Assembly (NCBI GenBank): GCA_026386845.1
Contig: JAPLMW010000002.1
Location: 1-46,784 of the forward strand
Length of the DNA stretch: 46,784 bases
Reading direction: 5' to 3'
Origin: Phycisphaerae bacterium
Lineage (GTDB): Bacteria; Planctomycetota; Phycisphaerae; Sedimentisphaerales; UBA12454
Shown: positions 41,082 to 46,784 of the stretch, piece by piece
How the letters are laid out: each line of letters starts with the position of its first letter
Numbering within the stretch: the first letter of the stretch is position 1
The notes under the pieces: model-generated
The model's database searches: none
Seen by the model: the letters and a program-made list of their open reading frames with translations, nothing else
What the model was told of the DNA's origin: nothing
Translations under genes and position numbers: made by a program

Positions 41082-42008
41082 CTAAAAGATTTTTACCTGT
41101 ATGCCTTTCTCGCTGGTTTTGTCGAGGGTCTTTGTCAATTTCTCAAGTGCTGCCTTTAGTTCTTCGCTGCTGTCAACCAGATTATTATAGAGTTTGTCGT
41201 CATTGATAAGTTTTCCTACGGTGCCTTCGCCGCTGTTGATTTTGTTAATCGTCCTGCGCAGTTCGATAAGCGTTTCGCCAAGCTCTTCGCTGGTCTGCGT
41301 AACCGAATCTGAAACGGAGGCCAGCTTTTCTTTGCCTGTCTGCGAAAACTCTCTTATCTGCTGAAGCGTTGTAATGGATTCTTCCGTAGCCTTTGAAAGG
41401 TTTGCAAGTGACTTTTTAAGGTTCTGCTGATTGTTGGTGTCTCCGACTACAATATTAAGATTATCAACCAGCGTTGAAACCTTTGTAAAAAACGTATCGA
41501 TTTTATCCTGCAATTCTTCCGGCAGCAGTTCACCTGCTGTGCCGCTTTCGCCCTGCAGAGTCATTCCGTTTTGCAGAAATTTTGGTTCGAGCTTGTCAAA
41601 TTCCTCCGGCGCCATTGGCAAAGAACTAAGCTCAATGTAACTGCTGCCCATTCCGCGTTTGCCGAGTTTGATTTTCACATTGGCGGGAATGTTTGAGTAT
41701 TTTCGGTCTATCGCCATTTCCACGCCTACCTGATGAATGAATCTGCCGTTTTTATCCTGCACCGGCGTCGGCGGCGTAACATTTGTTACCAGGCCAATTT
41801 GATAGCCGCAATATCTTACCGGTGTGTTTTCCTGAACGCCCGGCGCAAATGGAAATCTGACTTTTACCTTATAAGATGTGAATTTAGTTACCGCTACCGG
41901 CAGTTCGCCGAAGAGAAAAACCATATAGGCGAAAACAAGAACGCCTACGATTACAAAAGCGCCGACAATCATATTTCGTTTATTCTGTATGTAATCATAA
42001 TCGCTCAT
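41082..42008 (-). CDS. MCE/MlaD-family lipid-transport protein
   Basis: 308 residues. One N-terminal membrane helix (MIVGAFVIVGVLVFAYMVFLF) anchors an MCE domain (YKVKVRFPFAPGVQENTPVRYCGYQIGLVTNV..., about 42-150). A long helical tail (about 170-300) has a heptad-like Leu/Ile pattern and a GEGTVGKLINDDKLYNNL motif, common in Mla-type tails. Such proteins form periplasmic rings that move phospholipids between membranes. The usual MlaE permease and MlaF ATPase genes are not next to it. Confidence 0.87.
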   Translation of the reverse strand: MSDYDYIQNKRNMIVGAFVIVGVLVFAYMVFLFGELPVAVTKFTSYKVKVRFPFAPGVQENTPVRYCGYQIGLVTNVTPPTPVQDKNGRFIHQVGVEMAIDRKYSNIPANVKIKLGKRGMGSSYIELSSLPMAPEEFDKLEPKFLQNGMTLQGESGTAGELLPEELQDKIDTFFTKVSTLVDNLNIVVGDTNNQQNLKKSLANLSKATEESITTLQQIREFSQTGKEKLASVSDSVTQTSEELGETLIELRRTINKINSGEGTVGKLINDDKLYNNLVDSSEELKAALEKLTKTLDKTSEKGIQVKIF

Positions 42009-42019
42009 TTTGCGGCTCC

Positions 42020-42265
42020 TTAAATATCCTGTCTGCCTTCGAGAAAGAGTTCCCGTATCGCACGAAGCGGATAACCGGATTTATTAAGTTTTTTTATAAG
42101 TTTTATTCTCTCAACGGTCCGTCCGTCGAAAAGTCTTCTATTCGTTTTACTCACGGCTGTCGGTTTTACAAGTCCGACCATTATATAATATTGCAGCGAC
42201 TGAGTCGAAATACCTGCCTGGCCGGCGGTTTTTCCTATAGCCATTAACTTTTCTTTTGCCTTCAT
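42020..42265 (-). CDS. Small MerR-type regulator
   Basis: 81 residues from ATG 42265. The frame is open to TTG 42274, and an internal ATG 42244 is a further option. Winged helix-turn-helix of the MerR family: MAIGKTAGQAGISTQSLQYYIMVGLVKPTAVSKTNRRLFDGRTVERIKLIKKLNKSGYPLRAIRELF. There is no C-terminal effector or dimer helix, so it is shorter than typical MerR proteins (110 or more). It overlaps or abuts the yidD end and lies 11 bases before the MlaD-like gene, which it may control. Confidence 0.8.
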   Translation of the reverse strand: MKAKEKLMAIGKTAGQAGISTQSLQYYIMVGLVKPTAVSKTNRRLFDGRTVERIKLIKKLNKSGYPLRAIRELFLEGRQDI

Positions 42266-42267
42266 AG

Positions 42268-42522
42268 TCAACAATTTTTTTTGTCTGCATCAGGCGAATC
42301 AAAACCGGCGGGACCGAAGGGATGGCATCGCAAAATTCGTCTTGCCGCCATATAGACGCCTTTGACTGCGCCGAACTGCCTTACCGCTTCAATGGCGTAT
42401 TCACTGCAGCTCGGCACAAACCTGCATTGACCGCCAAGGAACAATCCCAAGCTCGATTGATAAAGCCTGATTGCGAGAATAACCGTTTCTTTGACAAGAC
42501 TATTTATTATGTCTTTTTTCAA
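42268..42522 (-). CDS. yidD: Membrane protein insertion efficiency factor YidD
   Basis: 84 residues from TTG 42522 (GAAGGGA lies about 9 bases upstream). TTG 42546 is an alternative adding 8 residues. The conserved YidD core is IRLYQSSLGLFLGGQCRFVPSCSEYAIEAVRQFGAVKG, then RRILRCHPFGPAGFD, with the three Cys of the family. YidD assists YidC-mediated insertion of membrane proteins. It overlaps the end of rnpA by some 20 bases, the common rnpA-yidD order. yidC is not downstream here. Confidence 0.9.
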   Translation of the reverse strand: MKKDIINSLVKETVILAIRLYQSSLGLFLGGQCRFVPSCSEYAIEAVRQFGAVKGVYMAARRILRCHPFGPAGFDSPDADKKNC

Positions 42523-42961
42523 AAAGCCGCTGTCCCTTCTCAGCAAGTTCCATAAAGCTTTGCCTGACTTCGTTTAAGGTGATTTTCTTTATCCCGTTAG
42601 AAGTAGGCTGCCTTGGGCAGCCGTCAGGCATCTTTGATGCCTTACCTCTAACGGGATTTATATCAGAACGGGACCATTTCGACAACATTGGAGAATAGAT
42701 TAAAAGATAATCAAAGCCGGCCGCAATCTCGTTTTGGCTCAAACGGAATGCCTCTCTGGCAAGCCTTTTGAGTCTGTTTCTGATGACTGCGGGGGCGGTT
42801 TTTGCGCTTATGGAGGCGGCAAATCTTGACCTTGAGGCACCGTTAGGAGCCATATGTAAAGTCATTAAGTTGTTTTTGGCAAACAACTTATAATCCAAAA
42901 CCGCCCTGAAATCGGATTTTGAAGTCAGCCTTGCAGATTTTGGAAATCTATATTTTGGCAT
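42500..42961 (-). CDS. rnpA: Ribonuclease P protein component with in-frame palindrome insertion
   Basis: 153 residues, against the usual 110-125. RnpA binds RNase P RNA and helps mature tRNA 5' ends. Seen: FPKSARLTSKSDFRAVL, AASISAKTAPAVIRNRLKRLAREAFRLSQ (RNR motif) and DYLLIYSP. Residues about 102-124 (NPVRGKASKM...PTSNG) are encoded by a 63-bp palindrome placed between the central fold and the last helix (LNEVRQSFMELAEKG). rpmH, normally upstream, is not present. pntB ends 77 bases upstream. Confidence 0.92.
   Translation of the reverse strand: MPKYRFPKSARLTSKSDFRAVLDYKLFAKNNLMTLHMAPNGASRSRFAASISAKTAPAVIRNRLKRLAREAFRLSQNEIAAGFDYLLIYSPMLSKWSRSDINPVRGKASKMPDGCPRQPTSNGIKKITLNEVRQSFMELAEKGQRLFEKRHNK
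42593..42655. repeat. 63-bp palindromic element, copy 3 (in frame in rnpA)
   Basis: CCCGTTAG...CTAACGGG, same length and layout as copies at 11163-11225 and 16783-16845. Outer-stem bases differ from the other copies in a paired way (GGTA/TACT versus GACA/TGTC). It is read in the same frame as copy 2. Confidence 0.88.
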
Positions 42962-43038
42962 TTGGATAAAGGTTTAAAACGGCATTGCAGACATTTAAAA
43001 GCCTGAAATTTTTATATGTAGTCATTGTTGCCATTTCA

Positions 43039-44868
43039 TCAGTCTCTTCCTCTTCGCTTTCGCAGGGTCTCGGCGCTGATTCTGCGGTTTACAACTCTGG
43101 CATCAATCGCGCCGACAAGTTTGTTATCATCGCTGACAACAGGCATATATTCAAGGTCAAATTTCTTCATATATTCCATTGCCTTAGCCAGCGGTGTATT
43201 CAATGTGATTTTATCGTCTGCAGGCTGGGCGATGTCACAGGCCAGAAGCCAGTCTAATGCAACATCCCGTTGTGCGAATGTTTCCTTTATTCCGTTCACC
43301 GTTATTATGCCTTTAAGCCGCAACTGCTCGTCCACAACCGGATAATAAAGGCTGTCGCTTTTGCCTAACGTGTCAAGAATCGCGTCAAGCGGCAAATCTT
43401 CTCTCAAAGTAACAGGATTTGTGTCCATAATTTCCTTGACGGAATATTGCCGGATGAGGTCTTCTTCCGTAACTTCTATAACGGCTTCGCCGGCAAGGTA
43501 TTTAACCAGGTCACCCACTACGGCTTTGGCGTCGCCGAAAACCATTAGTGTCTTGTCGGCATAGTAAAGTTCGTTTTCAATACCGGCAAAACCGGGGTTC
43601 ATACTTCTCTTGATAGCCAGAACCATTTTTGCTTTATCAGCGTCGATGATAGGCATACCGTAAATGGGACTGCTCTTGTTTGTTCGGGCAGCGGGATTTA
43701 CCACGTCATTAGCACCAACCACAAGCACGACATCCACCTGCGGCATTTCGGGATTGATGTCATCCATCTCTACAAGGTCGGTGTAAGGGATATTGGCTTC
43801 GGCCAGCAGGACGTTCATATGCCCCGGCATACGGCCCGCCACGGGGTGGATAGCGAATTTAACCGTGATGCCGCGATTGGTGAGCTGGTCGTAAAGTTCT
43901 CGCACACGATGTTGCGCCTGGGCGACGGCCATGCCGTATCCCGGCACGATGACAACCGTGCCGGCCTGTTCCATAATTTGAGCGGCCTCTTCCGGCGTTG
44001 CACTCTTGACGGTCTTTTTGGACGCATCGCCGCTGGCAGCCTGTACTTGGCCGAACGCTCCGAACAGTACGTTGGTGAAGCTGCGGTTCATAGCCTTGCA
44101 CATAATAATCGAAAGAATTAAACCCGACGAGCCATCGAGCGCACCGGCCGTGATGAGAAGCTTGTTGTCCATGACAAAGCCCATAGCCACAGCCGAAAGT
44201 CCGGCGTAAGCATTCAGCATGGAAATGACCGTCGGCATATCCGCCCCGCCGATTGGTATAATCAACAGGACGCCGAACAGTAATGCCAAAAAAATGATAA
44301 TTGGAAAGATGAACGTATAATTTGTATCAATTGACAGCACTATACAACCGATGAGGGCAATACTTAAAAGACTTAAATTGATGATATTTTGTCCTTTATA
44401 GGTGATAGGACGCGTAGGAATGATTTCCTGCAATTTGCCTGCAGCCATCAAGCTGCCGGTAAAAGTCAAAAATCCCAAAAGCACTTCGGCACAAAGTGCC
44501 GCGGCACGGAAATGGCCCAACTCATGCCCGGAGGAACTGAAACTCAGATAAAACTCAGCGACACCCACAAGCCCGGCTGCCAAACCGCCGAAAGCGTGCG
44601 ACAGTGCGGTTCGCTGCGGAACTGCGGTAAGCGGCACCCACGACAGCGGCACGCCGATAGCCGAGCCAATCACAATGGCTATTGCAATCCATTTATAGTT
44701 TGACGCCACTATCGCCGGATTGATTAATGTTCCAATAACGGCGACGAGCATCGCTGCCACGCCGGCCATCACGCCCCGGCGCGCCGTTTTTGGGTCGTTC
44801 ATCCATTTCAAAGAAAAAATAAACAGCGCGGTGGAAATCAGATAAGCAATGTGAAGCCAGGTATTCAT
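43039..44868 (-). CDS. pntB: NAD(P) transhydrogenase subunit beta fused to a CBS-domain pair
   Basis: 609 residues, about 140 more than usual PntB (about 460). The first 270 residues are membrane helices of domain II. Then comes the NADP(H)-binding domain III (VVIVPGYGMAVAQAQHRV, FAIHPVAGRMPGHMNVLLAEA, DVVLVVGANDVVNPAA, MPIIDADKAKMVLAIKRSMNPGFAGIENELYY, MVFGDAKAV). After a short linker, residues about 473-600 hold two CBS motifs (VKEIMDTNPVTLREDLPLDAIL...YPVVDEQLRLKGIITVNGI; ITLNTPLAKAMEYMKKFDLEYMPVVSDDNKLVGAIDAR). CBS pairs often bind adenine nucleotides and regulate attached proteins. The transhydrogenase uses the proton gradient to make NADPH from NADH. Overlaps pntAB by ATGA. Confidence 0.93.
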   Translation of the reverse strand: MNTWLHIAYLISTALFIFSLKWMNDPKTARRGVMAGVAAMLVAVIGTLINPAIVASNYKWIAIAIVIGSAIGVPLSWVPLTAVPQRTALSHAFGGLAAGLVGVAEFYLSFSSSGHELGHFRAAALCAEVLLGFLTFTGSLMAAGKLQEIIPTRPITYKGQNIINLSLLSIALIGCIVLSIDTNYTFIFPIIIFLALLFGVLLIIPIGGADMPTVISMLNAYAGLSAVAMGFVMDNKLLITAGALDGSSGLILSIIMCKAMNRSFTNVLFGAFGQVQAASGDASKKTVKSATPEEAAQIMEQAGTVVIVPGYGMAVAQAQHRVRELYDQLTNRGITVKFAIHPVAGRMPGHMNVLLAEANIPYTDLVEMDDINPEMPQVDVVLVVGANDVVNPAARTNKSSPIYGMPIIDADKAKMVLAIKRSMNPGFAGIENELYYADKTLMVFGDAKAVVGDLVKYLAGEAVIEVTEEDLIRQYSVKEIMDTNPVTLREDLPLDAILDTLGKSDSLYYPVVDEQLRLKGIITVNGIKETFAQRDVALDWLLACDIAQPADDKITLNTPLAKAMEYMKKFDLEYMPVVSDDNKLVGAIDARVVNRRISAETLRKRRGRD

Positions 44869-45293
44869 GGTTTGCTGCCCTCCCGTTTTTTGAACATCTT
44901 CAGCATACGGTCGGTAATCAGAAAACCGCTGACGATGTTGCTGACGGAAGCTACAATAGCAACCATTCCTAAAATGTTAAATTTAAAATCTGCGTGCTGC
45001 TGGCCGGCGATAAGTATCGAGCCCACTACGGCAATTGCTGAAATCGCGTTGGTCAGCGACATCAGAGGCGTGTGCAGCAGCCGAGAGACTCGCCTGATAA
45101 CATCCAGCCCGACAAAAGTCGCAAGCATAAACACAAAAAGAGTCGAGATATAATCCATACCCTGCGCGGAGGCGTGCTGAACGGCGCCGGGCGATACCCC
45201 GCCCGCCGTTTCTGACGCAGACGCAATTACAACGCCGCTTGCTATAAGCACTGCGAAAGCAAATAGGAATCGTTTGGAAAATAAAAGTTTCAC
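44865..45293 (-). CDS. pntAB: NAD(P) transhydrogenase subunit alpha part 2
   Basis: 142 residues. The N-terminus looks like a signal peptide or extra helix (LLFSKRFLFAFAVLIASGVVIA). Then come three membrane helices of the alpha domain II: YISTLFVFMLATFVGLDVI, TPLMSLTNAISAIAVVGSILIAG and ILGMVAIVASVSNIVSGFLITDRML. The latter pattern is typical of split PntA part 2. It lies between pntAA (25 bases) and pntB (overlap). Confidence 0.92.
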   Translation of the reverse strand: MKLLFSKRFLFAFAVLIASGVVIASASETAGGVSPGAVQHASAQGMDYISTLFVFMLATFVGLDVIRRVSRLLHTPLMSLTNAISAIAVVGSILIAGQQHADFKFNILGMVAIVASVSNIVSGFLITDRMLKMFKKREGSKP

Positions 45294-45318
45294 AAAACTC
45301 CTTTAGTTTATTATTCCG

Positions 45319-46449
45319 TTATTTTTTAACTGCCTGACTGCATACTTGTCCGTTGTGTGTTATAAGGCAGTTTTTGATGATTTCATCGTCGAGTTTAAGT
45401 ACGAATTTTTTCCCTTCCTTATCCCAAAACTCCTCGATGAAACTAAGCAGGTTTGTGGAATAAACCTTGCTGGCGGGAACAGGCACACGCCCCGACAGGT
45501 TTGCTAAAGCGACAATCTTAACGCCGTTCTTTTCGACAACCTGGTTTATAACAGAGCCTTCGACGTTGCCGCCGCTTTCGATGGGCAAATCCACAATCAC
45601 ACTGCCTTTTTTCATTCCAGCCACAATGTCTGCCGTAAGGATAATCGGGGCCTTTTTTCCAAAAACCTGCGCCGTAGTAATAACCACATCAGCTGCTGCG
45701 CAATGTTTTTTTATTCCCTCCCGCTGCTTAGCTATCTGTTCCTCGGTCAGCGCCTTGGCATAACCATCCCTGGTCTGGCCGGTTTCACCAAGGTCAATTT
45801 TGACAAATTTTGCGCCCAGCGACTGCACCTGTTCGGCCACTACAGGCCTGGTGTCGAAGGCTTCCACGTTGGCGCCGAGTCGCCTTGCAGTGGCGATAGC
45901 CTGCAAACCTGCCACACCTGCTCCGATGATAAATACTTTAGCCGGCATAATTGTGCCGGCAGCGGTTGTCATCATTGGGAAAATCCGGTTCAGATGGTCT
46001 GCCGCCAGAATCACCGCCACGTAACCTGCCAGGTTGGCCTGAGAAGTGAGGGCGTCCATCTTTTGTGCCCGCGTAATGCGCGGTATCATTTCCATACTGA
46101 CGGCACTAACTTTTTGAGCCGCTAATTTTTGGATGAGTTCTGACTCGCTGAAAGGGTCGAGAAAACTAATATGAACACTGCCCTGCCTGAGCCAGCCAAT
46201 TTCTTCGACCGGCGGTTTGCGCAGACGCAACACCATATCCGCCGACGATAAAGACGCCTGATGGTTCTGGACTACCGTGGCGCCGGCAGCGATATAATCC
46301 GCGTCTGAATACCCGCAGGCATCGCCAATGCCGGTTTCAACAGCAACTTGCGCTCCCCGCTTGACTAATTTGGCGGCGTTTTCCGGCACCATAGCCGTCC
46401 GGGCTTCGCCGGAGTGCCTTTCTTTTGTAACATAGATTCTCATTGCCAC
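45319..46449 (-). CDS. pntAA: NAD(P) transhydrogenase subunit alpha part 1
   Basis: 376 residues, soluble NAD(H)-binding domain I. Seen: VTKERHSGEARTAMVPENAAKLV, SQANLAGYVAVILAADHLNRIFPMMTTAAGTI, the dinucleotide fold VFIIGAGVAGLQAIATARRLGA, EAFDTRPVVAEQVQSLGAKFV and GSVIVDLPIESGGNVEGS. GTG 46449 is favoured because AAAGGA lies about 11 bases upstream. ATG 46443 is an alternative. It is the first gene of a three-gene split transhydrogenase operon with a predicted promoter at 46588-46616. Confidence 0.95.
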   Translation of the reverse strand: MAMRIYVTKERHSGEARTAMVPENAAKLVKRGAQVAVETGIGDACGYSDADYIAAGATVVQNHQASLSSADMVLRLRKPPVEEIGWLRQGSVHISFLDPFSESELIQKLAAQKVSAVSMEMIPRITRAQKMDALTSQANLAGYVAVILAADHLNRIFPMMTTAAGTIMPAKVFIIGAGVAGLQAIATARRLGANVEAFDTRPVVAEQVQSLGAKFVKIDLGETGQTRDGYAKALTEEQIAKQREGIKKHCAAADVVITTAQVFGKKAPIILTADIVAGMKKGSVIVDLPIESGGNVEGSVINQVVEKNGVKIVALANLSGRVPVPASKVYSTNLLSFIEEFWDKEGKKFVLKLDDEIIKNCLITHNGQVCSQAVKK

Positions 46450-46784
46450 TAAATATCAGTCCTTTCTTCGATGCGGGTGCGCGGTCATCGTTTAGATTCC
46501 TGAAATCAGATTTTCAAAATGTCCGGATGTACATCTATCCTTAAAACATTAATTGATTAAATTTCCACCGGGGGATTGAATTGGATAATTCTAATTACCT
46601 GCCCGGTTAGCTGCAAGATAAAAACAACACAACATTATAGTATGCGGCGATTCCTTAAAGCAACCTTTAAAAACGCGGGTTTCCAGCCGTTTAATGGGTT
46701 TTTACACCAAAAACGGCGATTCTATAGGTCTTTTTGGGCTTATATAAAGGCCGGCAAAATTTTTTTAAAATTTTTAAAAATTTC
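46450..46784. other. 335-base gene-free region upstream of the pnt operon
   Basis: No gene seen. It holds the predicted pnt promoter. The 9-mer CGGCGATTC occurs twice (about 46644 and 46716). The end is AT-rich, with A/T-only palindromic sequence at 46761-46784. Confidence 0.5.
46588..46616 (-). promoter_or_regulatory. Predicted sigma70-type promoter of the pnt operon
   Basis: On the minus strand TTGCAG (46616-46611), 17-base spacer, TAGAAT (46593-46588), about 140 bases before the pntAA start. Confidence 0.45.

Noticed and set aside
46450-46784. Replication origin or tRNA in the terminal AT-rich region
   Set aside because: No DnaA-box cluster or cloverleaf could be recognised; rnpA nearby is not accompanied by rpmH or dnaA.

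Overview
The window looks like chromosomal DNA of a Planctomycetota-type bacterium (Phycisphaerae/Sedimentisphaerales-like is my best guess, not proven). The reasons are a set of pseudopilin genes with a very large GspK-like protein, an mcsA-mcsB pair, a DUF2617 gene of the planctomycete kind, and a freestanding HNH-AP2 gene. There are no tRNA, rRNA or CRISPR features. No organism-specific marker gene is present.

Layout. (1) 0-8.5 kb, plus strand: six type II secretion/type IV pilus-like pseudopilin genes (one frameshifted) followed by a 1025-residue GspK-like protein. (2) 8.5-13 kb, minus strand: cold shock protein, a DUF3147-like membrane protein, mcsB, mcsA, queD, coaD and a class II aldolase. 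(3) 13-24 kb, accessory region: a membrane-anchored coiled-coil DUF4041/GIY-YIG protein, an HNH-AP2 endonuclease gene that has lost its stop and reads into a UPF0210 gene, and a complete AT-rich type I restriction-modification operon hsdM-hsdS-hsdR. (4) 24.3-26.2 kb: accB-accC for fatty acid synthesis. (5) 26.3-27.7 kb: two convergent, AT-rich unrecognised genes. (6) 27.7-35.6 kb, minus strand: lysA and a compact nickel-hydrogenase maturation operon magIII-like-hypF-hypC-hypD-hypE-hypA-hypB, with no hydrogenase structural gene in view. (7) 35.7-38.7 kb, plus strand: CPBP protease, DUF2617 protein and a concentrative nucleoside transporter with a near-consensus promoter. (8) 38.7-46.4 kb, minus strand: pntAA-pntAB-pntB, rnpA-yidD, a MerR-like regulator, an MCE/MlaD protein and iorA-iorB.

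The most striking thing is not one gene but the repeats. Several unrelated families of short palindromic and interspersed repeats run through the gaps and also enter genes. A 63-bp palindrome occurs three times. Two copies sit in the same reading frame inside rnpA and the UPF0210 gene, and the third supplies the stop codon of queD. The copies show compensatory stem changes. Another repeat lies in frame inside mcsA. Repeat sequence also lies in or next to the 5' end of all six pseudopilin genes, and in at least two of them the repeat's right arm encodes the residues at the prepilin peptidase cleavage site. The window therefore suggests that repeats are recruited into proteins, preferentially at cleaved or tolerant positions.

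Other notable points are a PntB transhydrogenase subunit fused to a C-terminal CBS-domain pair, and the cluster of three different nuclease systems between 13 and 24 kb, which resembles a defence or mobile-gene island.
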